Assembly: GCF_902506145.1 (NCBI RefSeq)
Contig: NZ_LR733519.1
Span: 186,001-250,000, forward strand
Source of the DNA: Burkholderia sp. 8Y
GTDB lineage: Bacteria > Pseudomonadota > Gammaproteobacteria > Burkholderiales > Burkholderiaceae
DNA length: 64,000 nucleotides
Direction of reading: 5' to 3'
A model generated the notes under the pieces. It was not told the origin of the DNA. It ran no database searches and saw nothing but the letters and a program-made list of their open reading frames with translations. Within the stretch, counting starts at the first letter, position 1, and every line of letters begins with the position of its first letter. Positions 25,714 to 34,431 of this stretch are shown here, piece by piece. The position numbers and the translations under genes are program-made.

Positions 25714-25794
25714 CTGTTCGGCGTGCCGGTTGACCACGTTCGCGCAAGCGGTCAAGATGCATCGGCACCCTTAAGCCTTCGGGAGGACATCCAC

Positions 25795-26919
25795 ATGACC
25801 CAGCAGACCAGGCGCAACACATTGATGCCCTTGCTCGGCATCACGAAGCCTATCATTCAGGCGCCGATGGCAGGCGTCAGCACGCCCGCGCTCGCGGCGG
25901 CCGTATCGAATGCGGGCGGGCTCGGCTCGCTCGGCGTCGGCGCGATGAACGCAGAAAGCGCGCGCAACGTGATCCGCGAAACGCGCGCGCTGACCGACAA
26001 GCCGTTCAACATCAACGTGTTTTGTCATCGTCCGGCGCAAGCGAAGGAGGCGGTCGAGAAAGCGTGGATCGACTGGCTTGCGCCGCTCTTCGCGCAATAC
26101 GACGCGAAGCCGCCGCAAAAGCTCGGCGAAATCTATACGAGCTTCGTGGTCGATGAAGCCATGCTGAAGGTCTTCGTCGAAGAGAAACCCGCTATCGTCA
26201 GCTTTCATTTCGGACTACCATCTAAACAGTATGTCGATGCGTTGCGCGGGGCCGGCATCACGCTGATGGCCGCAGTGACGAATCTGCGCGAAGCGGAGCA
26301 GGTCGCCGCTGCGGGCATGGATGCGATCATCGCGCAGGGTATCGAAGCAGGCGGGCATCGCGGCGTCTTCGATACCGAAGCCGACGACGACCGCATCGGC
26401 ACCTTCGCGCTTACGCGCCTGATCGCGCGCCAGTTCGATCTGCCGGTGATCGCGGCGGGCGGCATCATGGACGGCGCGGGCATCGCGGCGGCGCTCGCGC
26501 TCGGCGCGCAGGCGGCGCAATTGGGCACAGCGTTCGTGCCTTGCAAGGAGACGTCGATCGACGCCGGTTTTCGCCGCGCCATCCTGAGCGATGCCGCGAA
26601 CCGCACCACGTTCACCGCCGCGATCTCGGGCCGCGTCGCGCGTGGCATCGTCAACAAGTTCACGGAGCTGGGACGCAGCGCGGGCGCACCGCCGAACCCT
26701 GATTATCCGATCACCTACGACGCTGGAAAGGCGCTGCACGCGGCGGCGAAGGCGAAAGGCGAGTTCGGCTACGGCGCGCAATGGGCGGGCCAGGCTGCGG
26801 CGCTCGCACGCGAACTGCCCGCAGCCGAACTCATGGTGCAACTGGTCGCTGAACTGGAAGAGAGCATCGGCGGGCTGCAGGAGTACGCACAAGCTTTGCG
26901 CATGACGTCCACGCTGTAA
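25795..26919 (+). CDS. Nitronate monooxygenase, class I NMO type
   Basis: A 374-residue FMN-dependent nitronate monooxygenase, complete, in contrast to the truncated one at the left edge. Motifs: LLGITKPIIQAPMAGVSTPALAAAVSNAGGLGSLG in outline (PIIQAPMAGVSTPALAAAVS), AIIAQGIEAGGHRG with the active-site histidine region, and VIAAGGIMDGAGIAAAL with GAQAAQLGTAFVPC for phosphate binding. GGGAGG precedes the ATG at 25795. It follows mmsA after a hairpin and may be a separate unit. Role: detoxification of propionate-3-nitronate-like compounds in characterised relatives. Confidence 0.9.
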   Translation: MTQQTRRNTLMPLLGITKPIIQAPMAGVSTPALAAAVSNAGGLGSLGVGAMNAESARNVIRETRALTDKPFNINVFCHRPAQAKEAVEKAWIDWLAPLFAQYDAKPPQKLGEIYTSFVVDEAMLKVFVEEKPAIVSFHFGLPSKQYVDALRGAGITLMAAVTNLREAEQVAAAGMDAIIAQGIEAGGHRGVFDTEADDDRIGTFALTRLIARQFDLPVIAAGGIMDGAGIAAALALGAQAAQLGTAFVPCKETSIDAGFRRAILSDAANRTTFTAAISGRVARGIVNKFTELGRSAGAPPNPDYPITYDAGKALHAAAKAKGEFGYGAQWAGQAAALARELPAAELMVQLVAELEESIGGLQEYAQALRMTSTL

Positions 26920-27007
26920 AGCTAAGTCGAAACGCTTCGTTGGTCGGGCCGTGAGGAGATGCTTCAATGTTTTCTCCCAGCCGAAACCACGATCAACGGA
27001 GCCTTCG

Positions 27008-27982
27008 ATGTCCTCTACCGTCTCGCTCGCCAACGAATCCTCCACCGACAGCAATCACGACACCGGTGCCGACGCCGCTCGCCAGCCGGCCACGTCACAC
27101 GAGCCGTTTCACGTTCGTCCGATAGGCGGGCGCATCGGTGCGGAAGTGCGCGGCGTGACACTATCGCCGGATCTCGACGATGCCGCCGTCAGCGCGATCA
27201 ACGCGGCGCTGCTTCAGCACAAGGTGCTGTTCTTCCGCGGCCAGTCGCATCTCGACGACGCCGCCCAAGAAGCCTTTGCCGCGCGCTTCGGCGAGACGGT
27301 CGCGCATCCGACGGTGCCTTCGCTTTCCAGCGGCAGCCGCCTGCTCGAACTGGACTCGAAGCATGGCGCGCGCGCGAACTCGTGGCACACGGATGTCACG
27401 TTCGTGGATGCCTACCCGAAAATTTCGATTCTTCGCGGCGTGGTGATTCCGCCCGCTGGCGGCGACACCGTGTGGGCCAACACGGCCACCGCGTACCAGC
27501 ACTTGCCGCAAGCCTTGCGCGAACTCGCCGACGGCTTGTGGGCGCTGCATTCGAACGCCTACGATTACGCCGCCGCGCGGAATACGCCGGACACCGAAGC
27601 GGACCGCGCGTACCGTCAGCAGTTCACCTCGACGCTGTATGAGACCGAGCATCCGGTGGTGCGCGTGCATCCGGAGACGGGCGAGCGCAGCCTCGTGCTC
27701 GGCCACTTCGTGCAGCGTTTCACCGGTCTGTCGCAGCGCGATTCGGACCGGCTGCTCGCGCTCTTTCAGGATCACGTCACGCGTCTGGAGAACACGGTGC
27801 GCTGGCGCTGGACGCAGGGCGACGTCGCCATCTGGGACAACCGCGCGACGCAGCACTATGCGGTGAACGATTACGGCGACGCGCATCGCGTGGTGAGGCG
27901 CGCGACCGTGCACGGCGATGTCCCGGTGGGCATCGACGGACGCGCGAGCCGCATCGTCAAGCGCGAAACGCGCACGCATTGA
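27008..27982 (+). CDS. TauD/AtsK-like alpha-ketoglutarate-dependent dioxygenase
   Basis: A 324-residue non-haem iron oxygenase. It releases sulfite or sulfate from an organosulfur compound while decarboxylating 2-oxoglutarate. The iron motif HxD is in SWHTDVTF, and the distal histidine is in YGDAHRVVRRATVHGD, which also carries the 2-oxoglutarate arginine. PIGGRIGAEVRGVTLS is the family start and GGDTVWANTATAY a further signature. These stretches look more like alkylsulfatase AtsK than taurine dioxygenase. I chose the ATG at 27008 (GGAG upstream) over a GTG at 26951. It heads the sulfur operon, 42 bases before the binding protein gene. Confidence 0.82.
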   Translation: MSSTVSLANESSTDSNHDTGADAARQPATSHEPFHVRPIGGRIGAEVRGVTLSPDLDDAAVSAINAALLQHKVLFFRGQSHLDDAAQEAFAARFGETVAHPTVPSLSSGSRLLELDSKHGARANSWHTDVTFVDAYPKISILRGVVIPPAGGDTVWANTATAYQHLPQALRELADGLWALHSNAYDYAAARNTPDTEADRAYRQQFTSTLYETEHPVVRVHPETGERSLVLGHFVQRFTGLSQRDSDRLLALFQDHVTRLENTVRWRWTQGDVAIWDNRATQHYAVNDYGDAHRVVRRATVHGDVPVGIDGRASRIVKRETRTH

Positions 27983-28024
27983 ATCGATCCATCAGCGACG
28001 CCCCTGTCTACCAGCAATCAAGCG

Positions 28025-29101
28025 ATGAAATCGAACACAACTTTCCGTGTCATCACACGCAGTCTGGCCGCGTTGTTCAGCGCGACACTTCTATACGCCG
28101 CGCACGCGGCGGAACCGCAGGTGGTGCGTATCGGCGTCGCCCAGCAAGGCATGGGCGATCCCCCGACGTTCGGCGGATCGCCTGCCGCGACCGCGCAATT
28201 GCAGCATCGCGTGGAAGAAGCATTGAAGCCCGAGCATATCGATGTGCAATGGCTCTTCTTCAAGGGCGCGGGCCCCGCCGTGAACGAGGCGCTCGCGAAC
28301 AAGCAGGTCGACTTCGCGTATCAGGGCGATCTGCCCTCGGTGCTCGGACGCGCCAACGGGCTCAAGACGCATCTCTTGCTTGCATCGAACGTACGCACCG
28401 GGATTTATCTCGCAGTGCCGCCCGACTCGGACATCAAGGGCGTGAAGGATCTGAAGGGAAAGCGCGTCGGAGTATTTCGGGGTACGAATCTTCAGCTCGT
28501 CACCGACAACGTGCTCAAGGAAAACGGCATGACCGAGCGCGATCTCCGCGTCATCAACCTCGATACGGCGGCGGCGCAAGCGGCGCTCGCATCGAAGGGC
28601 GTGGATGCGGTGTTCCTCGACTATTCGCTGTTCAAGCTGCAACGTCAGGGCCTGGCGAAGATCATCTATGCATCGCGCGATGGCGGCTTGCAGCTCACGC
28701 GACAGGCGCATCTCCTCGTGCTCGACGACTTCGAGCGCGCGCATCCCGATACGGTGCAGAAAGTGGTGACATCGGTGGTGCAGGCGGCGCAATGGTCGTC
28801 GGACGAATCGAACCGTGACGCGCTCTTCGCGCTGTGGGCGAAAAGCGGCGTGCCGGCGCAATCGTGGCAGGCCGAGTATGCGAACCAGCCCTTGAAGGAC
28901 CGCATGTCGCCGCTCATCGATCCGTTTCTCGTCGCACGTTATCAGGCCGTCGCCGACGACGCGCTGCACCTCGGTCTGATTCGTCAGCCCGTCAGCGTCA
29001 ACGGATGGTTCGAGCCGAAGTATCTCGATCAGGCCATCAAGTCGCTCAAGCTCGATGGCTACTGGCCGCGCTTCGATGCGTCGGGCAAGCCGCAGGCGTG
29101 A
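28025..29101 (+). CDS. ABC transporter periplasmic binding protein, SsuA/AtsR-like
   Basis: A 358-residue periplasmic solute-binding protein for sulfonates or sulfate esters. A Sec signal peptide ends near AAHAAEP. The NMT1/SsuA-like fold shows VRIGVAQQGMGDPPTFGGSP, then EALANKQVDFAYQGDLPSVLG and LKGKRVGVFRGTNLQLV. Duplicated lobes follow with DAVFLDYSL. No strong ribosome-binding site is visible. Operon position between the dioxygenase and two permeases supports a sulfur-source importer. Confidence 0.85.
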   Translation: MKSNTTFRVITRSLAALFSATLLYAAHAAEPQVVRIGVAQQGMGDPPTFGGSPAATAQLQHRVEEALKPEHIDVQWLFFKGAGPAVNEALANKQVDFAYQGDLPSVLGRANGLKTHLLLASNVRTGIYLAVPPDSDIKGVKDLKGKRVGVFRGTNLQLVTDNVLKENGMTERDLRVINLDTAAAQAALASKGVDAVFLDYSLFKLQRQGLAKIIYASRDGGLQLTRQAHLLVLDDFERAHPDTVQKVVTSVVQAAQWSSDESNRDALFALWAKSGVPAQSWQAEYANQPLKDRMSPLIDPFLVARYQAVADDALHLGLIRQPVSVNGWFEPKYLDQAIKSLKLDGYWPRFDASGKPQA

Positions 29102-29128
29102 CGCTCAACCCTCACGGAGAATCGGCTC

Positions 29129-29956
29129 ATGGCCAATACACTGTCCCGCGCGTTGCTCACGACTGAGCGCGCCGCCACCCGCACGCCGGGCTTGCAGACG
29201 TTGCGCACGGTCGGCTGGACCGCGCTTCCCTGGCTTCTGCCCGTTTTGTGCGCGCTCTTGTGGGTGCTCGGTTCGCGCTATGGCTGGATATCCGCGCAGG
29301 TCTTGCCGCCGCCCGCGCTCGTCTTCGAGACGCTCGGCGCGCTCGCAAAAAGCGGCGAATTGTGGACGCATCTTGCCGCGAGCCTCTCGCGCGTGGCGGT
29401 CGGGTTCTTCGGCGGCGTGGCGCTCGGCGCGGTGCTGGGTGCGGCGCTCGGTCTGTCTCGATCGCTCGAAGCGTATGTCCTTCCGAGCTTCAACGCGATC
29501 GTGCAGGTGCCCGTGCTCGGATGGCTGCCGTTTCTGATGATCGTCGTCGGCATCGGCGAGCCGCTGAAGTATCTGCTGATCGGTCATGCGGCGCTCGTGC
29601 CGGTCACGCTCAGCACGTTGCAAGGATTTCGCAGCACGCCGCCCGCGCTGCGGGAGGTCGCGTCGGTCTATCGCTATTCGCGCTGGCAAAGCATCGTGCA
29701 CGTCACGTTGCCCGCCGCCATTCCGATGATCGGCACCGGCGTGCGCCTCGCGTTCACGAAGGCGTGGCTCACGCTCGTCGTGGTCGAACTCGTGGCGTCG
29801 TCGGAAGGGCTCGGGTATCTGATCGTGTACGGTCGCCAGCTCTTTCAACTCGATCTCGTGCTTGCCTCGGTGCTGATCGTGGGCGCGATCGGCTTCATCG
29901 CGGACCGTTCGCTCGCGGCGCTGGAGCGCAAGCTCGACCGCGCGAACGCGGCCTAA
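29129..29956 (+). CDS. ABC transporter permease 1, SsuC-like
   Basis: A 275-residue inner-membrane permease with about six membrane segments. The EAA loop that contacts the ATPase is visible: STPPALREVASVYRYSRWQSIVHVTLPAAIP. A GGAGA site precedes the ATG. It is one of two separate permeases in this operon, which presumably form a heterodimer. The next permease gene begins ten bases downstream. Confidence 0.85.
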   Translation: MANTLSRALLTTERAATRTPGLQTLRTVGWTALPWLLPVLCALLWVLGSRYGWISAQVLPPPALVFETLGALAKSGELWTHLAASLSRVAVGFFGGVALGAVLGAALGLSRSLEAYVLPSFNAIVQVPVLGWLPFLMIVVGIGEPLKYLLIGHAALVPVTLSTLQGFRSTPPALREVASVYRYSRWQSIVHVTLPAAIPMIGTGVRLAFTKAWLTLVVVELVASSEGLGYLIVYGRQLFQLDLVLASVLIVGAIGFIADRSLAALERKLDRANAA

Positions 29957-29965
29957 GGAGCCAAT

Positions 29966-30769
29966 ATGTCGACACTGGAACTCGAAGCCGGAACCCTGAA
30001 CAAGCGGCGCGCGACCGGTTCGCAACGCTGGCGCGGCTTCGTGCTGCCGCTCGCCGGGCTCGCGCTCTGGTGGCTCGTGTCGCGTCACGCGCAGCCGGGC
30101 CACGGCGTCATGGTCTCGCCTGCGCAAGTGCTGCAAACTGCGCTGGAGCAGGCACGAAGCGGCGCGCTCGCGCGTGCGTTGTCTGCATCGCTTGCACGGG
30201 AATTGACGGGCTTTGCGATCGGCACGACGCTCGGTCTCGCGCTGGGCGCGCTGCTCGGCGTCTCGCGGCTTGCGAATCGCGCGATAGCACCGAGCTTCGA
30301 CACGTTCAAGCAAGTGTCGCTGTTCGCGTGGATTCCGCTGATCTCCGTGTGGTTCGGTCTGGGCGATGTCGCGAAAGTCGTGTTCCTTTCGCTTGCAGCG
30401 CTCGTGCCGGTCGTCGTGCATACGAGCGATGGCATTCGCGCCGTGCCGCCGCAATGGGTGGAAGTCGCCCGCACGTTCGGCTACGGCCGCCTGCAAACGC
30501 TCGCGCATGTGGTGTTGCCCGCCGCGTTGCCCTCCATCTTCACGGGCATTTACCTCGCGCTCATCTATTCGTGGCTCGCCACGCTCGGCGCGGAGTATCT
30601 GCTCGTGGCGGGCAGCGGCATCGGCAATACGCTCGTGGACGGCAGCGAGCAGTTTCGGATGGATCTCGTCCTGTTCGGCGTGATCGTGGTCGGGATAACG
30701 GGGTGGGCGCTCAATGCGCTCGCCCGCGCGATACAGCGGCGATGGTTCGAATCGTCGCACCATGTTTGA
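29966..30769 (+). CDS. ABC transporter permease 2, SsuC-like
   Basis: A 267-residue permease. The EAA loop is AVPPQWVEVARTFGYGRLQTLAHVVLPAALP, and membrane segments include VSLFAWIPLISVWFGLG and YLALIYSWLATLGAEYLLV. AAGGAG lies seven bases before the ATG. It is only distantly similar to the first permease and clearly not a recent duplicate. Its end is 13 bases from the ATPase start. Confidence 0.85.
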   Translation: MSTLELEAGTLNKRRATGSQRWRGFVLPLAGLALWWLVSRHAQPGHGVMVSPAQVLQTALEQARSGALARALSASLARELTGFAIGTTLGLALGALLGVSRLANRAIAPSFDTFKQVSLFAWIPLISVWFGLGDVAKVVFLSLAALVPVVVHTSDGIRAVPPQWVEVARTFGYGRLQTLAHVVLPAALPSIFTGIYLALIYSWLATLGAEYLLVAGSGIGNTLVDGSEQFRMDLVLFGVIVVGITGWALNALARAIQRRWFESSHHV

Positions 30770-30782
30770 GGAGAAGAAGCGG

Positions 30783-31550
30783 ATGGCAACGATAGCAACG
30801 CAGGACGGCAGCCTCGCCTTGCGGCACGTGAGCAAGCGTTTTGCCGGCGACGACACCGCGCCCGTGCTGGAACGGATCGACCTGAACGTGCGATGCGGCG
30901 AGTTCGTGAGCATCGTAGGCGCCAGTGGATGCGGAAAATCGACGCTGTTGCGGCTCGTCGCGGGACTCGACGACGCATTCGAAGGCGAGATCGAGTTCGA
31001 CGGCGCGCGGGTCGTTTCGACGGATCTTTCGCGCGGCATCGTGTTTCAGGATCATCGGCTGTTCCCGTGGCTCGATGTCGAACAGAACGTGGCCGTGGCG
31101 CTGCGCAACGCGCGCTTGTCGAAGAGCGAGAAGGCCCGCGCGGTGGCCGAGCACATCGCGCTCGTCGGGCTGTGCGGGTATGAGCGGCACTATCCGCATC
31201 AACTGTCCGGCGGCATGGCGCAGCGTGTGGCGATCGCGCGTGGTCTCGTGAACCGGCCGCGCCTCTTGCTGCTCGATGAACCGTTCGGCGCGCTCGATGC
31301 GCTCACGCGTGCGCGCATGCAGGACGAACTTCAGCGCATCTGGGCCGCCGAGCGGATCACGATGGTTCTCGTCACGCACGATGTCGAGGAAGCCGTGCTG
31401 CTCGCGGATCGCGTCGTGGTGATGCAGGCGCGGCCGGGGCGCATCGCCGACGTGATCGCTGTGGACGTGCCGCGTCCGCGTTCACGCACCGACGCGCGAC
31501 TTGCGCGGCTGAAGGACGATATCGTCGCCGGGTTCTTCTCCGAAGCCTGA
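30783..31550 (+). CDS. ABC transporter ATPase, SsuB/TauB-like
   Basis: A 255-residue ATPase energising the importer. Complete motifs are present: Walker A GASGCGKSTLL, Q-loop FQDHRLFPWL, signature LSGGMAQRV, Walker B LLLLDEPFGALD and switch histidine VTHDVEEA. I chose the ATG at 30783, after GAGGAG; an ATG at 30762 overlaps the permease. Only two bases separate its stop from the convergent penicillin-binding protein gene. It offers a useful contrast with the motif-less capsule ATPase homologue at 62133. Confidence 0.92.
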   Translation: MATIATQDGSLALRHVSKRFAGDDTAPVLERIDLNVRCGEFVSIVGASGCGKSTLLRLVAGLDDAFEGEIEFDGARVVSTDLSRGIVFQDHRLFPWLDVEQNVAVALRNARLSKSEKARAVAEHIALVGLCGYERHYPHQLSGGMAQRVAIARGLVNRPRLLLLDEPFGALDALTRARMQDELQRIWAAERITMVLVTHDVEEAVLLADRVVVMQARPGRIADVIAVDVPRPRSRTDARLARLKDDIVAGFFSEA

Positions 31551-31552
31551 AA

Positions 31553-33943
31553 TCAGGGCTCGCTGGCTGAAGCCGCCACCGGCGCTTCGCTCGCCGCCAC
31601 ACCGGGCGACGCGGGCAAGAGCGGCGGTACGGCGGGGAGCATCGGAGGTTGGGGCGGCGTTTCCGTCACCTCCGCCACGGGTTCCGCCGGCGTCCGCTTC
31701 ACGCGCGCGGGTTTCTGCGCCGCCGTCTGAGCCGCCTTTGCCGCATCCGGCGCGGGCTTTTTCGAGAACGCTTCGTCGATCCACGCGCGCAGCCGCGCGA
31801 TCCTCGTCTGCCACGCGCTCGGCGGCGCCTGCATGTCGAAGCGTGCGCGCGAGTCGATCAGACGCGAGCGCAACGCGCGCTGCACGAAGTCGCCGACCAT
31901 CGGCAAGGCGCTATGCGCGCCCTGGCCCCAGTAGTCGCTGCGCAGCGTCACGCGGCTGTCGTTGAAGCCGACCCACGCGCCCGCCACGAGTTGCGGATGC
32001 ATCAGGATGAACCAGCCGTCCGCGTTGTCCTGCGTCGTGCCCGTCTTGCCCGCCACATCGCCGCGAATGCCGAAGCGCGTGCGAATAGCGGTGCCGGTGC
32101 CGCGATTCACGACATCGCGCATGACGTCGACGAGCTTGTGCGTCGCATCGATCGACAGCGCGCGCTCCGGCGTGCTCTCGAATTGCGCGAGCACATCGCC
32201 CTTTTTGTTCTCGATGCGCGTGACGAGCAGCGGCTCCATGTAGTTGCCGTTATCGGCGATGGTGCCGTACGCCGAGACCATCTCCTTCAGCGTCACCGGA
32301 CTCGTGCCGAGCGCGAGCGATGGCACGATATCGAGTCGACTCTCGCGCACGCCCATGTCCCGCGCGAGCCGCGCGACGCGCGCCGGCCCGACCGACTGCA
32401 TCAGTTGGGCGGTGATGCGGTTCTTCGAGAACGCGATGCCGTCGCGCAGGCTCACCGGGCGGCCGCTCGGCGGCGCTTCGTCCGTGGGATGCCACGTCTC
32501 GCTGCCGTTCACCGGAATGGTCACATCCTGATCGATGAACGTGTCCGTCGGCATCGCGCCGCGCTCGAATGCCGCGCCGTAGACGAACGGCTTGAACGTC
32601 GAGCCCGGCTGGCGGCGCGCTTGTTGCACGTGATCGAACGGGTCCTGCGTGAAGTCGCGGCTGCCGACCCATGCCTTGATCTGTCCGTTGCGCGGATCGA
32701 GCGCGAGGAACGCAGCCTGCACGCGCGTCTTGTTCTCGCAGACGTTTCGCATGAGCGCGCGATCCGCCATCAGATGCTTGACGGCGTCCGCATCCGTCGC
32801 GCCCGTGTCGCGGGCGGCGCGGTATTCGCTCGTCTCGCGCACGAACGCGCGCACCAGATCGGCGTCGGCGTTGGCGCAGCCGCCATGCGCGCCCCACGCG
32901 GCGTTGGCGATCGACTGCAATTGATTGCCCTGCCACGTCAGCGCCTGCGTGGCCATCGCCTGAAGGCGCGAATCGATGGTCGTGCGAACGACGAGGCCGT
33001 CCGAATAGATATTGAAGTCGTGGTCGTCGGCCCACGCGATCAGCCACTTGCGCAACTGCTGCGCGAAATGCGGCGCGCGTCCCGGCTCTTCGGTCTGCCG
33101 CTCGAAGTCGATGCGCAGCGGCCGCTTCGTGAGCGCGTCGAGTTTCGCGGGCGCCAGATGCCCGAAGCGCACCATCTGCCCGAGCACGATGTTGCGCCGG
33201 TCGAGCGCGCGTTCGGGATTGATCACCGGGTTGTAATAGCTGTTGCCCTTCAGCATGCCGATCAGCGTCGCGCTTTCGAGCACGTCGAGCTGGCCCGCCG
33301 ACTTGCCGAAGTACGTGCGCGCGGCCATTTCGATGCCGTATGCGTTATAGAGAAACGGCACCGTGTTCAGATACGTTTCGAGAATCTCGTCCTTCGAATA
33401 GACGGCTTCGATCTTGAACGCGGTAATCGCCTCCTTGAGCTTGCGCGTGAGGGTCTGCGAGCGGCCAATTTCATCGGGATACAGATTGCGCGCGAGTTGC
33501 TGCGTGAGCGTCGATCCGCCCTGGCGATCGCCCGAAAACGTGTGCAGCGCCGCCGAAGCCGTGCGCCGCCAGTCGATGCCATGATGCGCGTAGAAACGCC
33601 GGTCTTCCGTCGAGATGAGCGCGTCGATGACGTACGGCGAGACCTGCTTGATACTCACCCATTCGCGATGCGTCGGCTTGAACTCGGCCAGCAGCTTGCC
33701 ATCGGCGGACAGAATTTGCGCGGGCTGATCGACCTTGGCCTTGCGGATATCGCTGATGCCGGGCGTGAACGGAATCAGCACGAGCACATAGAGCGCGAAA
33801 AGCGCCGGCAGCAGGAGCAGCGTGCGCGGCCGGACGTGCGGACGCAGCCGGGCCGCGAGACGGGTGAGCATCGCGCGGGCGATGACTTTGAATTCGGACG
33901 CAGTCAAGACGAAACGGCGGGGCGGGGCGTGGAAAAGACGCAT
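31553..33943 (-). CDS. Class A penicillin-binding protein, PBP1A/1C-like
   Basis: A 796-residue bifunctional cell-wall synthase anchored by one N-terminal helix (LLLLPALFALYVLVLIPF). The glycosyltransferase domain (about 85-280) has EDRRFYAHHGID and QGGSTLTQQLARNLY. The transpeptidase domain (about 430-720) has SxxK in GSTFKPFVYG, SxN in SKNRITAQLM and KTG in AGKTGTTQDNADGWF. The C-terminal ~70 residues are Pro/Ala/Thr-rich and disordered. ATGs at 33943 and 33871 are both possible starts. Confidence 0.9.
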   Translation of the reverse strand: MRLFHAPPRRFVLTASEFKVIARAMLTRLAARLRPHVRPRTLLLLPALFALYVLVLIPFTPGISDIRKAKVDQPAQILSADGKLLAEFKPTHREWVSIKQVSPYVIDALISTEDRRFYAHHGIDWRRTASAALHTFSGDRQGGSTLTQQLARNLYPDEIGRSQTLTRKLKEAITAFKIEAVYSKDEILETYLNTVPFLYNAYGIEMAARTYFGKSAGQLDVLESATLIGMLKGNSYYNPVINPERALDRRNIVLGQMVRFGHLAPAKLDALTKRPLRIDFERQTEEPGRAPHFAQQLRKWLIAWADDHDFNIYSDGLVVRTTIDSRLQAMATQALTWQGNQLQSIANAAWGAHGGCANADADLVRAFVRETSEYRAARDTGATDADAVKHLMADRALMRNVCENKTRVQAAFLALDPRNGQIKAWVGSRDFTQDPFDHVQQARRQPGSTFKPFVYGAAFERGAMPTDTFIDQDVTIPVNGSETWHPTDEAPPSGRPVSLRDGIAFSKNRITAQLMQSVGPARVARLARDMGVRESRLDIVPSLALGTSPVTLKEMVSAYGTIADNGNYMEPLLVTRIENKKGDVLAQFESTPERALSIDATHKLVDVMRDVVNRGTGTAIRTRFGIRGDVAGKTGTTQDNADGWFILMHPQLVAGAWVGFNDSRVTLRSDYWGQGAHSALPMVGDFVQRALRSRLIDSRARFDMQAPPSAWQTRIARLRAWIDEAFSKKPAPDAAKAAQTAAQKPARVKRTPAEPVAEVTETPPQPPMLPAVPPLLPASPGVAASEAPVAASASEP

Positions 33944-34003
33944 CGTAACGCATCTTTACAATGCGCTTGCCGCTTGGTTGCCGCTTGGCCGCCGCTCGAA
34001 TGT

Positions 34004-34345
34004 TCAGGCTTTGCGCACGAACTCCGATTTCAGGATCATCGCGCCGAAGCCGTCGATCTTGCAATCGATGTCGTGATCGCCATCGACGAGGCGAATATTC
34101 TTAACCTTCGTCCCCATCTTGATGACGCCGCCGGAACCTTTCAGCTTCAGATCCTTGATGGCCGTGACGGTGTCGCCGTCACTCAGGACGTTGCCCGCCG
34201 AGTCGCGATAGACCTTCGCCAACGCTTCGGCGGCCGTGTCGGCGTTCGCCTGCCATTCGTGCGCGCACTCGGGGCAGATAAGCGTGCCGCCGTCTTCGTA
34301 CGTGAGGTCGGAATGGCATTGCGGGCAAGGGGGAAATGCGTTCAT
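34004..34345 (-). CDS. YjdM/PhnA zinc-ribbon protein
   Basis: A 113-residue protein of the YjdM (formerly PhnA) family. The N-terminal zinc ribbon is [15 protein letters not shown] with [10 protein letters not shown]. The C-terminal KOW-like beta barrel reads [19 protein letters not shown], then [21 protein letters not shown] chose the ATG at 34345. Despite the old name, a role in phosphonate use is not established. It lies between the penicillin-binding protein and trehalase genes, all leftward. Confidence 0.88.
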   Translation of the reverse strand: MNAFPPCPQCHSDLTYEDGGTLICPECAHEWQANADTAAEALAKVYRDSAGNVLSDGDTVTAIKDLKLKGSGGVIKMGTKVKNIRLVDGDHDIDCKIDGFGAMILKSEFVRKA

Positions 34346-34431
34346 CGGTTGTCCTTCGGGCCGTGCGTGGCGCAAAAGCGCGTGAGTATAGCGCCGCGCA
34401 CGGTCCCGAATTCCTACGATCCGACGCGGGC

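Noticed and set aside
23332..25755. An 807-residue leftward open frame opposite mmsA and overlapping the LysR gene
   Set aside because: No recognisable domain, basic low-quality composition. The LysR and mmsA genes explain the region.
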